8,320 bases of DNA from Burkholderiales bacterium (GCA_025936275.1 JAICTR010000100.1:1-8320), one strand, 5' to 3'. Shown: positions 1 to 6,660, counted from the stretch's first letter. Translations and numbers: made by a program. Notes: generated by a model from the letters alone, not told the origin.

Positions 1-2342
1 ATCTCGAGCGTCTCGCGGTTGTAGCGCTTGCCGTGGCAGACGTCGCAAGGCACGTAGATGTCGGGCAGGAAGTGCATCTCGACCTTGATCAGGCCGTCGC
101 CCTGGCACGCCTCGCAGCGCCCGCCCTTCACGTTGAACGAGCAGCGCCCCGGCCCATAGCCGCGCGCGCGCGACTCCGGCACGCCGGCGAACAAGTCCCG
201 TATCGGCGTGAAGAGCCCGGTGTAGGTCGCGGGATTCGAGCGCGGCGTGCGCCCGATCGGGCTCTGGTCGACGTTGATCACCTTGTCGAAATGGTCGAGC
301 CCCTCGATCGCCTCGTGCTCGGCGGGCTCGGCGGTCGAGCCGTACAGGTGGTGCGCCACCGCGTTGTACAGCGTGTCGTTGATGAGCGTGGATTTGCCGG
401 AGCCGGAGACGCCGGTGATCGCCACGAAGAGGCCGACCGGGATGTCCACCGCCACGTCCTTCAGGTTGTTGCCGCGCGCGCCGACGATGCGCAGGTGCTT
501 GCGCGGGTCGGGCTTGCGGCGCCGCTGCGGAAGCGCGATCGACTTGCGCCCGGAGAGGTACTGCCCGGTGAGCGAGGTGGCGTTGCGCAGGATCTCCGCC
601 GGCGTGCCGCTCGCCACGATCTCGCCGCCGTGCACGCCGGCGCCGGGCCCCATGTCGATCACGTGGTCGGCGGCGAGGATCGCCTCCTCGTCGTGCTCCA
701 CCACGATCACCGAGTTGCCGAGGTCGCGCAGGCTCTTCAGCGTGCCGATGAGCCGCTCGTTGTCGCGCTGGTGCAGCCCGATGGAAGGCTCGTCCAGCAC
801 GTACATCACGCCGGTCAACCCGGAGCCGATCTGGCTCGCGAGGCGGATCCTCTGCGCCTCGCCTCCGGAGAGCGTATCCGCGGAGCGCGTGAGCGAGAGG
901 TAGTCGAGCCCGACGTTGATCAGGAACTGCATGCGGTTGGCGATCTCGCGCACGATCTTCTCCGCGATCGCCTGGCGGCTGCCCTCGAGCTCGAGCTTGC
1001 CGAAGAACGGCTGCGCCTCGCCCAGCGGAAGCGACGAGAGCTCGTGGATGGTGCGCTCCGCGACGCGCACGTTCCTCGCCTCCACGCGCAGGCGCGTTCC
1101 GCCGCACTCGGGGCAGGCGCGCGTGTTGAGGTACTTGGCGAGCTCCTCCTTCACCGCCACGGATTCCGTCTCGCGGTGGCGCCGCTCGAGGCTCGGGACG
1201 ATGCCCTCGAAGGCGTGCTCCTTCACCGTGGGTCGGCCCTTCTCGCCGGGATAGCGGAACGCGATCTTCTCCTCGCCCGAGCCTTCCAGCACCACCTGCC
1301 GCGCGCGCTCCGGCAGCGACTCGAACGGCGCCTCGACGTCGAAGCCGTAGTGCTGCGCGAGCGAGGCGAGCATCGCGAAGTAGAACTGGTTGCGCCGGTC
1401 CCAGCCGCGGATGGCACCGCCGGCGAGCGAGAGGTGCGGAAAGGCCACCACCCGCTTCGGATCGAAGAACGTGATCTCGCCCAGCCCGTCGCAGCGCGGG
1501 CAGGCACCCATCGGGTTGTTGAACGAGAAGAGCCGCGGCTCGAGCTCGGGAATCGAGTAGCTGCAGATCGGGCACGCGAAGCGCGCCGAGAAGAGGTGCT
1601 CGGCGCCGGTGTCCACCTCGGCGGCGACGGCGCGGCCATCGGCGTGGCGCAGCGCCGTCTCGAACGACTCGGCGAGCCGTTGCTTGAGGCCGGCGGCGCG
1701 CGCCGCGTCGCGCTCGATCTTCACGCGGTCGATCACGATCTCCACCGTGTGCTTGCGGTTGCGGTCGAGCTTGGGGAGGCGATCGATCTCGTGGACCTCG
1801 CCGTCGATGCGCAGCCGCACGAAACCCTGCGCGCGCAGCTCGTCGAAGAGCTCCGCCTGCTCGCCCTTGCGGCCCACCACCAGCGGCGCGAGGATCATCA
1901 CGCGCGTGCCCTCGGCGAGCGCGAGCACGTGGTCGACCATCTGCGACACGCTCTGCGAGGCGAGCTTCACCTGGTGCTCGGGGCAGTACGGATCGCCCAC
2001 GCGCGCGAAGAGGAGCCGCATGTAGTCGTGGATCTCGGTGACGGTGCCGACCGTGGAGCGCGGGTTGTGCGAAGCCGCCTTCTGCTCGATCGCGATCGCG
2101 GGCGACAGCCCCTCGATGAGGTCCACGTCGGGCTTCTCCATGAGCTGCAGGAACTGGCGCGCGTACGCCGAGAGCGATTCCACGTAGCGGCGCTGCCCTT
2201 CGGCGTAGAGCGTGTCGAAGGCGAGGGAAGATTTGCCCGAGCCGGAGAGGCCGGTGATGACGACAAGGCGGTCGCGCGGAATGTCGAGGCTGACGTTCCT
2301 CAGGTTGTGCGTGCGCGCGCCTCGGATGCGAATCGTTTCCAT
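1..2342 (-). CDS. uvrA: UvrABC excinuclease subunit A, partial (3' end outside window)
   Basis: UvrA is the DNA-damage sensor of nucleotide excision repair. It is a dimeric ABC-type ATPase in the cytoplasm that finds helix-distorting lesions and loads UvrB. The first 780 codons are present, and the usual length is about 940-950. Visible in order: N-terminal METIRIRGARTHNL; Walker A GLSGSGKS at residues 31-38 (K37, the same number as in E. coli); first zinc finger C257/C260/C281/C284; ABC signature LSGGEAQR at 491-498; Walker B ending VLDE at 515-518; second Walker A GVSGSGKST at 644-652 (K650); C-terminal zinc finger C743/C746/C766/C769. The second signature and Walker B lie beyond the left edge. 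The ATG at 2342-2340 fits the family N-terminus exactly. No Shine-Dalgarno sequence precedes it. It is transcribed away from the MFS gene and ssb, an order also known in pseudomonads. I see no LexA box in the gap. Identification is secure. Confidence 0.98.
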   Translation of the reverse strand, partial: METIRIRGARTHNLRNVSLDIPRDRLVVITGLSGSGKSSLAFDTLYAEGQRRYVESLSAYARQFLQLMEKPDVDLIEGLSPAIAIEQKAASHNPRSTVGTVTEIHDYMRLLFARVGDPYCPEHQVKLASQSVSQMVDHVLALAEGTRVMILAPLVVGRKGEQAELFDELRAQGFVRLRIDGEVHEIDRLPKLDRNRKHTVEIVIDRVKIERDAARAAGLKQRLAESFETALRHADGRAVAAEVDTGAEHLFSARFACPICSYSIPELEPRLFSFNNPMGACPRCDGLGEITFFDPKRVVAFPHLSLAGGAIRGWDRRNQFYFAMLASLAQHYGFDVEAPFESLPERARQVVLEGSGEEKIAFRYPGEKGRPTVKEHAFEGIVPSLERRHRETESVAVKEELAKYLNTRACPECGGTRLRVEARNVRVAERTIHELSSLPLGEAQPFFGKLELEGSRQAIAEKIVREIANRMQFLINVGLDYLSLTRSADTLSGGEAQRIRLASQIGSGLTGVMYVLDEPSIGLHQRDNERLIGTLKSLRDLGNSVIVVEHDEEAILAADHVIDMGPGAGVHGGEIVASGTPAEILRNATSLTGQYLSGRKSIALPQRRRKPDPRKHLRIVGARGNNLKDVAVDIPVGLFVAITGVSGSGKSTLINDTLYNAVAHHLYGSTAEPAEHEAIEGLDHFDKVINVDQSPIGRTPRSNPATYTGLFTPIRDLFAGVPESRARGYGPGRCSFNVKGGRCEACQGDGLIKVEMHFLPDIYVPCDVCHGKRYNRETLE

Positions 2343-2398
2343 GGAGCGATCTGCTAATATACCTGAGCCCCCTTTCCCGCTCCACGCCCCCCATTCCG
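2343..2398. promoter_or_regulatory. Divergent uvrA / MFS promoter region with overlapping -10 boxes
   Basis: The gap between the two divergent starts has a single AT-rich patch, CTAATATAC at 2354-2362, in otherwise C-rich sequence. On the + strand it reads TGC-TAATAT (2352-2360), an extended -10 for the MFS gene, with no good -35. On the - strand it reads TATATT (2361 down to 2356), a -10 for uvrA, again with a poor -35. A start about 7 bases after the uvrA -10 would give a leader of only about 6-8 bases. This is inferred from sequence match only. Confidence 0.45.
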
Positions 2399-3592
2399 GT
2401 GAATTCCGCGGCCCGCATGAACCCCCGCGAGCTGCGCGCGAGCCTTTCGCTCGCCTCGATCTTCGGCCTGCGCATGCTGGGGATGTTCATCATCCTGCCG
2501 GTCTTCACGCCCTGGACGCAGTCGCAGCCGGGCTGGAACCTGCAGCTCGCCGGCATCGCGATCGGCGTCTACGGCCTGGTGCAGGCGATCCTGCAGATCC
2601 CGATGGGCCGCCTCTCCGACCGCCACGGGCGCAAGGCGCTGCTCTACTTCGGCCTCGCCGCGATGGCCGCCGGCAGCTTCGCCTGCGCGCTCAGCACCAC
2701 GCCGCTCGGCATGATCGCCGGGCGCACGCTGCAGGGCGTGGGCGCGGTCTCGGGCGTAGCGATCGCGTTCGCGGCGGACCTCACCCGCGAGACCCAGCGC
2801 AGCAAGGCGATGGCGATCATCGGCTCGACCATCGGCGCCGCCTTCATGGTGTCGTTCGTCGCCGCGCCGTCGCTCGAGCAGTGGATCGGCCTGCACGGCA
2901 TCTTCGCCGTCACCGGCGCCCTCGCCCTCGCCGCGATCGCCGTCACGCGCTGGGTGGTGCCCGACGCGCCGGCCGTGCGCAGCGCCCCCCGGGCGCCCGC
3001 CTTCTCGCAGGTGCTGCGCGTGCCGGAGCTGATCCGCCTGGACTTCGGCATCTTCGTGCTGCACGCGGTGCTCATGGCCATGTTCGTCGTCGCCCCCGTC
3101 GCGCTGGTGCGCGCGGGCCTGCCGCTGCCGCACCACTGGTGGATCTACCTCGGCGCGATGGCCGGCGGCCTGGTGCTGGTGATGCCGGCGCTCGGCGCGC
3201 GCACCTTCCGTCGCGAGCGCCCCGTGCTCCTCGGCGCCATCGGCGTCCTCACGCTGGGCATCGCGGTGCTCGCCGCGTCGCTGGAAAGCGTGGCCGGCAT
3301 CGCGGTCGCGCTGGTCATCGTCTTCGGGGGCTTCAACGTTCTGGAAGCGAAGCTGCCGGCGCTGGTGTCGCGGGCCGCGCCGCGCGATGCGCGCGGGGCC
3401 GCCACCGGGGTCTATTCCAGCGTACAGTTCCTCGGCACGTTCGTCGGCTCGGCCGCCGGCGGCGCCATCGCGCAGCACTTCGGCTTCGTCGCCACGCTCG
3501 GCGCGTGCCTCGTGCTGCTGCTCGCATGGCTCGGTGTCGCATGGAACATGGGCGATTTCGTCCCGGCCGCCTCCGGCGTCGCGGGGCATTGA
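2399..3592 (+). CDS. YajR-like MFS transporter lacking the C-terminal YAM domain
   Basis: This is an inner-membrane major facilitator protein of about 12 transmembrane helices, probably a proton-coupled exporter; its substrate is unknown. Similarity to E. coli YajR, recalled from memory, runs along the whole length: SLASIFGLRMLGMF near residue 17, motif A GRLSDRHGRK at 70-79, TRETQRSKAMAIIG, FNVLEAKLPALVS, and GVYSSVQFLGTFVGSAAGG. YajR is about 455 residues and ends in a ferredoxin-like YAM domain. This protein is 397 residues and stops just after the last helix, so that domain is absent. The start is uncertain: GTG at 2399 gives an N-terminus close in length to YajR, and ATG at 2417 is an alternative. 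Neither has a Shine-Dalgarno sequence. The gene is divergent from uvrA, and ssb follows after 36 bases, probably partly co-transcribed. Confidence 0.9.
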   Translation: MNSAARMNPRELRASLSLASIFGLRMLGMFIILPVFTPWTQSQPGWNLQLAGIAIGVYGLVQAILQIPMGRLSDRHGRKALLYFGLAAMAAGSFACALSTTPLGMIAGRTLQGVGAVSGVAIAFAADLTRETQRSKAMAIIGSTIGAAFMVSFVAAPSLEQWIGLHGIFAVTGALALAAIAVTRWVVPDAPAVRSAPRAPAFSQVLRVPELIRLDFGIFVLHAVLMAMFVVAPVALVRAGLPLPHHWWIYLGAMAGGLVLVMPALGARTFRRERPVLLGAIGVLTLGIAVLAASLESVAGIAVALVIVFGGFNVLEAKLPALVSRAAPRDARGAATGVYSSVQFLGTFVGSAAGGAIAQHFGFVATLGACLVLLLAWLGVAWNMGDFVPAASGVAGH

Positions 3593-3613
3593 CGGCGCAC
3601 AACCCGCCTCACG

Positions 3614-3622
3614 AAAGGGAGA
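3614..3622 (+). promoter_or_regulatory. Ribosome binding site of ssb
   Basis: AAAGGGAGA lies 6 bases before the ssb ATG at 3629. It is one of only two clear Shine-Dalgarno sequences in the window (the other precedes the fmdB-type gene), and it fixes the ssb start. Strong ribosome loading fits a protein needed in many copies. Confidence 0.75.
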
Positions 3623-3628
3623 AGTGTC

Positions 3629-4090
3629 ATGGCATCGGTCAACAAGGTGATCCTCGTCGGCAACCTCGGGCGCGACCCCGAGACGCGCTACATGCCCGAC
3701 GGCGGCGCGATCACCAACATCTCGGTCGCGACCACGGAGCAATGGAAGGACAAGAACGGCGAGAAGCAGGAGAAGACGGAGTGGCACCGCGTCGCCTTCT
3801 TCGGCAAGCTCGCGGAGATCGCCGGCGAGTACCTCAAGAAGGGCAGCCAGGTGTACGTCGAGGGCCGCCTGCAGACCCGCGAGTGGGAAAAGGACGGCGT
3901 GAAGCGCTACACCACCGAGATCATCGCCAACCAGATGCAGATGCTGGGCTCCCGCCAGGGCATGGGCGGCGGCGCCCCGGAGCGCGATGCGGATCGCGGC
4001 GAGGGCGCCTCGCGGCCCGCGGCTTCGAAGCCCGCGGCGAAGGCGGCCGGCGGGAAGTTCGACGATTTCGAGGACGACATCCCCTTTTGA
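3629..4090 (+). CDS. ssb: Single-stranded DNA-binding protein
   Basis: SSB is a homotetramer that coats single-stranded DNA during replication, recombination and repair, and recruits partner proteins through its acidic tail. The 153-residue product has the N-terminal OB fold (about residues 1-112), starting MASVNKVILVGNLGRDPE and including WHRVAFFGKLAEIAGEYLKKG and VYVEGRLQTREW. A flexible Gly/Ala/Pro/Lys-rich linker follows (about 113-142), and the tail DDFEDDIPF carries the conserved partner-binding tip. The ATG is set by a good Shine-Dalgarno sequence. Length is slightly below that of E. coli SSB (178) because the linker is short. It is next to uvrA, from which it is separated by the MFS gene. 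Its stop codon overlaps a possible heat-shock -35 box for htpX. Confidence 0.98.
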   Translation: MASVNKVILVGNLGRDPETRYMPDGGAITNISVATTEQWKDKNGEKQEKTEWHRVAFFGKLAEIAGEYLKKGSQVYVEGRLQTREWEKDGVKRYTTEIIANQMQMLGSRQGMGGGAPERDADRGEGASRPAASKPAAKAAGGKFDDFEDDIPF

Positions 4091-4111
4091 AATGGGGGCT
4101 CATCCCCATAT
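4086..4111 (+). promoter_or_regulatory. Possible sigma-32 (RpoH) heat-shock promoter for htpX
   Basis: TTTGAAA at 4086-4092 differs at one base from the sigma-32 -35 consensus CTTGAAA. CCCCATAT at 4104-4111 matches the -10 consensus CCCCATNT fully. Counting from the end of CTTGAA the spacer is 12 bases, one shorter than in groE as I recall it (13). The -35 overlaps the ssb stop codon. It would start transcription near 4118-4120, giving htpX a leader of about 80 bases. HtpX is a heat-shock protein in E. coli, so the placement makes sense. The CCCCTTTTGA part is also set by the conserved ssb tail codons, so part of the match could be chance. Confidence 0.5.
4092..4109 (+). other. Small hairpin just after the ssb stop
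   Basis: ATGGGG (4092-4097) and CCCCAT (4104-4109) can pair around a 6-base loop, two bases after the ssb stop. No T-run follows, so it does not look like an intrinsic terminator. It could protect the ssb mRNA 3' end. The right arm overlaps the CCCCATAT box of the possible heat-shock promoter, so the pairing may simply be a by-product of that box. Confidence 0.35.
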
Positions 4112-4123
4112 GACGCGCGGGGA

Positions 4124-4155
4124 CCCTCTCCCCAACCCTCTCCCAAGGGAGAGGG
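4124..4155. repeat. CCCTCTCCC-type dispersed intergenic repeat
   Basis: CCCTCTCCC occurs at 4124-4132 and again at 4136-4144, followed by its inverted copy GGGAGAGGG at 4147-4155. The second and third copies form a near-perfect hairpin with a tiny AA spacer. This arrangement resembles a repeat I know from many proteobacterial intergenic regions, often mis-annotated as a small protein because it stays open when translated (SPLGEGWGEG on the - strand). It lies in the presumed htpX leader. No T-run follows it, so termination is unlikely. Confidence 0.6.
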
Positions 4156-4158
4156 GGC

Positions 4159-4182
4159 AAACGTTGGAAACGTTTTCGCGAA
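4159..4182. repeat. Dyad AAACGTT-GGA-AACGTTT with adjoining palindrome
   Basis: AAACGTT at 4159-4165 and AACGTTT at 4169-4175 are perfect inverted repeats with a 3-base spacer. Overlapping the right end, TTCGCGAA at 4175-4182 is a second perfect palindrome. The pair ends 16 bases before the htpX ATG. It could be an operator or a leader hairpin that affects htpX translation, or the edge of the neighbouring dispersed repeat. I do not recognise a known regulator site. Confidence 0.4.
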
Positions 4183-4198
4183 CCGCGGGCATCCGACC

Positions 4199-5074
4199 AT
4201 GAAGCGCATCGTCCTCTTCCTCGCCACCAACCTCGCCGTGGGGCTGGTGCTCTCCATCACGCTCTCGATCCTGGGCGTGAACCGCTACCTCGCCGGGAGC
4301 GGCCTCAACGTGCAGGCGCTCGCGATCTTCTCGGTGATCGTGGGCTTCGCCGGATCGTTCATCTCGCTCCTGCTCAGCAAGACGATGGCCAAGTGGAGCA
4401 CCGGCGCGCGAGTCATCCAGGAGCCGCAGGGCGCCGACGAGCGCTGGCTGGTGGAGACCGTTCGGCGGCTCGCCGACAAGGCGGGCATCGGCATGCCGGA
4501 AGTCGCGGTGTACGAGGGCGCCCCCAACGCGTTCGCGACCGGCGCCTTCAAGGATTCGTCGCTCGTCGCGGTCTCCACGGGACTCCTCCAGTCGATGACG
4601 CGCGACGAGGTGGAAGCCGTCCTCGGCCACGAGATCTCGCACGTGGGCAACGGGGACATGGTGACGCTCGCGCTCATCCAGGGCACGGTGAACACGTTCG
4701 TGGTGTTCCTTGCGCGCGTGGTGGGCTACTTCGTCGACCGCGCCGTGTTCCGCACCGAGCGGGGGCTCGGCATGGGCTACTACGTCACCGTGATCGCGTG
4801 CGAGATCCTCTTCGGCATCGCCGCCTCGATCATCGTCGCGTGGTTCTCGCGCTGGCGCGAATTCCGCGCCGATGCAGGCTCGGCGACGCTCCTCGGCACG
4901 CCGCGCCCGATGATCGGCGCGCTGCGCCGCCTGGGCGGGCTCGAGCAGGGCGCGTTGCCCCAGGCGCTGCAGGCGTTCGGCATCGCCGAGGGCCACGCCT
5001 TCCTCGGGCTTTTCGCGAGCCATCCGCCGATCGAGGAGCGCATCGCCGCGCTCGAGTCGCACCGGCCGTCCTGA
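4199..5074 (+). CDS. htpX: Membrane zinc metalloprotease HtpX
   Basis: HtpX is an inner-membrane M48-family protease that works alongside FtsH to cut misfolded membrane proteins under stress. The product is 291 residues, the normal length. Two N-terminal membrane helices (about 5-26 and 36-60) come first. The active-site motif is HEISH at 144-148, with H144 and H148 as zinc ligands and E145 as catalytic base. E221 in WREFRADAGSA is the expected third ligand. Two further hydrophobic stretches lie near 160-180 and 190-215. The ATG gives the usual MKRIVLF start but has no clear Shine-Dalgarno sequence. The upstream gap has a possible sigma-32 promoter and several palindromes. A second MFS gene starts 20 bases downstream, so the two are probably co-transcribed. 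Confidence 0.97.
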   Translation: MKRIVLFLATNLAVGLVLSITLSILGVNRYLAGSGLNVQALAIFSVIVGFAGSFISLLLSKTMAKWSTGARVIQEPQGADERWLVETVRRLADKAGIGMPEVAVYEGAPNAFATGAFKDSSLVAVSTGLLQSMTRDEVEAVLGHEISHVGNGDMVTLALIQGTVNTFVVFLARVVGYFVDRAVFRTERGLGMGYYVTVIACEILFGIAASIIVAWFSRWREFRADAGSATLLGTPRPMIGALRRLGGLEQGALPQALQAFGIAEGHAFLGLFASHPPIEERIAALESHRPS

Positions 5075-5094
5075 GCGCGCGCGGCGGCACGGCC

Positions 5095-6240
5095 TTGCCG
5101 ATCGCGCTCGTCGTCGCCGCGACCGTCCTCACCCATACCGCCTTCAACGGCTCGCGCCTCGCCATCTCGCTCACCGCGCTCTCGCGCGGCGCGACGCCGC
5201 TCACCGTGGGCGTGCTGCTCTCGCTCATCGCCGCGCTGCCGATGTTGTTCGCGGTGCCCGCCGGGCGGCTCGCCGACCGCATCGGGGTGCGCTACCCGAT
5301 CCTCGCCGGCGTGGCGCTCCTCGGCCTCTCGGTCTCGATTCCCGGCGTCTTCCCCTACACGCCCGCGCTCTACGTCGCCGCCGCGGGATCGGGGCTCGGA
5401 TTCATGCTCTTCCACATCTCCATCCAGCACGCGGTGGGAGAGGCCGGGACCGAGTCGAGCCGCCGCGACGACTTCGGCTGGCTCTCGCTCGGCTTCTCGA
5501 TCTCGAACTTCCTCGGGCCGACCACCGCCGGCTTCGCGATCGACAGCATCGGCCATCGCGGCGCGTTCGTGATCATGTCGCTCTTCGCGCTCGCGAGCCT
5601 CGCCTTGCTCGTGAACCGGCGCGGCCACTTCCGGCACTCGCCGCACCGCTCGCGCGAGGGGGCGTCGGCGAGCGCGCTCGAGCTCTTCGCCAATCCCGAG
5701 CTGCGCCGCGTGTTCGTGGTGACGGGCCTCCTCGCGAGCGCTTGGGATCTCTTCGCCTTCGCGGTGCCCGTGTACGGCAACGCGATCCACCTGCGCGCCA
5801 CCACCATCGGCCTCATCCTCGCCAGCTTCGCGGCGGCCACCTTCGTGGTGCGCGTGGCATTGCCTTGGATCTCGCGCCATCTGCGCGAATGGACGCTCAT
5901 CACCGCGACCTTCGCCATCGCGTGCCTCGCCTACGCCTGCTTTCCCATGGTGCGCACGGTGCCGCTCCTCGCGGCGATCGCGTTCCTCCTCGGACTCGGC
6001 CTCGGGGCGACGCAGCCCTCGATCCTCGCGCTGCTCTACGCCACCGCGCCGCGCGGACGCGGCGCCGAGGCGGTCGGCATGCGCTCGCTGGTGCTCGCGG
6101 CGAGCAGCACGTTCCTGCCGCTCGCCTTCGGCGGCGCCGGCGAGGCGGTCGGCATGCTGCCCGTCTTCTGGGCGATGGCGACCGCGCTCGCGGGCGGCGG
6201 GGTGATCGCCAACCGCCGCCGGGCCGCCGGCCCCCCTTGA
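5095..6240 (+). CDS. MFS transporter, substrate unknown
   Basis: This is a 12-helix-type major facilitator protein of 381 residues in the inner membrane, with no substrate I can name. Motif A reads GRLADRIG at residues 57-64 and continues VRYP, so the usual basic residues after the second Gly are partly lost. Alternating hydrophobic segments fill the rest, with a longer charged loop (RRGHFRHSPHRSREGA) between the two halves. The start is uncertain. The frame has no ATG or GTG before the first helix, so I chose TTG at 5095, which begins directly at helix 1. CTG at 5071 overlaps the htpX stop as CTGA and would add eight residues. Neither has a strong ribosome site, and translation may depend on coupling to htpX. 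It differs clearly from the YajR-like MFS gene. Confidence 0.88.
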   Translation: MPIALVVAATVLTHTAFNGSRLAISLTALSRGATPLTVGVLLSLIAALPMLFAVPAGRLADRIGVRYPILAGVALLGLSVSIPGVFPYTPALYVAAAGSGLGFMLFHISIQHAVGEAGTESSRRDDFGWLSLGFSISNFLGPTTAGFAIDSIGHRGAFVIMSLFALASLALLVNRRGHFRHSPHRSREGASASALELFANPELRRVFVVTGLLASAWDLFAFAVPVYGNAIHLRATTIGLILASFAAATFVVRVALPWISRHLREWTLITATFAIACLAYACFPMVRTVPLLAAIAFLLGLGLGATQPSILALLYATAPRGRGAEAVGMRSLVLAASSTFLPLAFGGAGEAVGMLPVFWAMATALAGGGVIANRRRAAGPP

Positions 6241-6301
6241 GCGCCGGCCGCCACGCCCCCATTTTTCCGGCAGGGTGCGCCGCGCCATGACGCGCCGCAC
6301 A

Positions 6302-6319
6302 AGAGCGCCAAGTCGCTCT
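6302..6319. repeat. Inverted repeat next to the fmdB-type promoter
   Basis: AGAGCG (6302-6307) and CGCTCT (6314-6319) are perfect inverted repeats with a 6-base spacer. The right arm abuts and partly overlaps the TG of the extended -10 box that follows. A protein bound here would cover the -35 to -10 stretch, so it is a candidate repressor site. It could also be chance in GC-rich DNA. Confidence 0.35.
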
Positions 6320-6327
6320 GTTAAAAT
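6319..6327 (+). promoter_or_regulatory. Extended -10 promoter of the fmdB-DUF502 group
   Basis: TG-T-TAAAAT is an extended -10 box (five of six bases to TATAAT plus the TG). It lies in a GC-rich gap, and no fair -35 is visible 16-18 bases upstream. Transcription would start near 6333-6335, about 18 bases before the ATG at 6352. The Shine-Dalgarno sequence GGGAGA at 6342-6347 fits that leader. It is the most convincing sigma-70-type box in the window. Confidence 0.6.
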
Positions 6328-6351
6328 GCGAATCCAGATCCGGGAGACACC

Positions 6352-6660
6352 ATGCCGATTTACGAGTACCGGTGCGAAAGCTGCGGCCACCAGCAGGAAT
6401 TCCTGCAGAAGGTGGGCGATGCGCCGCTCACCGTCTGCACGCAATGCGGAAAGCCCAGCTTCTCGAAGATGCTCTCGGCCGCGGGTTTCCAGCTGAAGGG
6501 CAGCGGCTGGTACGCCACCGACTTCAAGAACCGCGGCGCCAAGCCGGCGGCGAAGGCGGACGCCAAGCCCGAGCCCTCGAAATCCGAGGCGAAGCCCGCC
6601 GCGGGCGACAAGAAGTCCTCATCCGGCGGCTGCGGGGGCGGCGGCTGCGCGTGCCACTGA
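6352..6660 (+). CDS. FmdB-family zinc ribbon protein with Cys-rich tail
   Basis: This is a small regulatory-type zinc ribbon protein (FmdB / CxxC-CxxC family) whose molecular job is not established. In the 102-residue product the ribbon occupies about residues 1-45: MPIYEYRCESCG with C8/C11, then C29/C32, then the typical AAGFQLKGSGWYATDF. A Lys/Ala/Pro-rich, probably disordered stretch runs from about 62 to 90. It ends in SGGCGGGGCACH, with C94, C99, C101 and H102 as a possible second metal site. The ATG has a good Shine-Dalgarno sequence (GGGAGA, 6342-6347). A DUF502 gene follows after 49 bases, then aspS, an order I know from betaproteobacteria. The family name comes from a formamidase-linked gene, and there is no formamidase here. 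Confidence 0.93.
   Translation: MPIYEYRCESCGHQQEFLQKVGDAPLTVCTQCGKPSFSKMLSAAGFQLKGSGWYATDFKNRGAKPAAKADAKPEPSKSEAKPAAGDKKSSSGGCGGGGCACH

Noticed and set aside
33..2357. A 774-codon open frame antisense to uvrA
   Set aside because: It lies exactly opposite uvrA. Its product is rich in Arg, Ala, His and Val with no domain, as expected from high-GC third positions.
2351..2366. A LexA (SOS) box before uvrA
   Set aside because: CTGCTAATATACCTGA has one near half-site, but the second half is not ACAG. The two CTG triplets are direct, not inverted.
4164..4192. A sigma-70 promoter for htpX using TTGGAA as -35
   Set aside because: No acceptable -10 box occurs 16-18 bases downstream; the sequence there is GC-rich.
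3907..4260. Small minus-strand proteins across the ssb-htpX gap
   Set aside because: The translation SPLGEGWGEG comes from the CCCTCTCCC dispersed repeat, a well-known source of false genes.
6243..6271. Intrinsic terminator after the second MFS gene, before the T-run at 6262-6266
   Set aside because: No stable stem lies directly upstream of the five T bases. The only pairing (GCCGG with CCGGC) spans the T-run with a 19-base loop.
4780..6444. Long open frames on the minus strand opposite htpX and the second MFS gene (also 4100-5062)
   Set aside because: They are shadow frames with Arg/Glu/His-rich low-complexity translations, running opposite well-identified genes.
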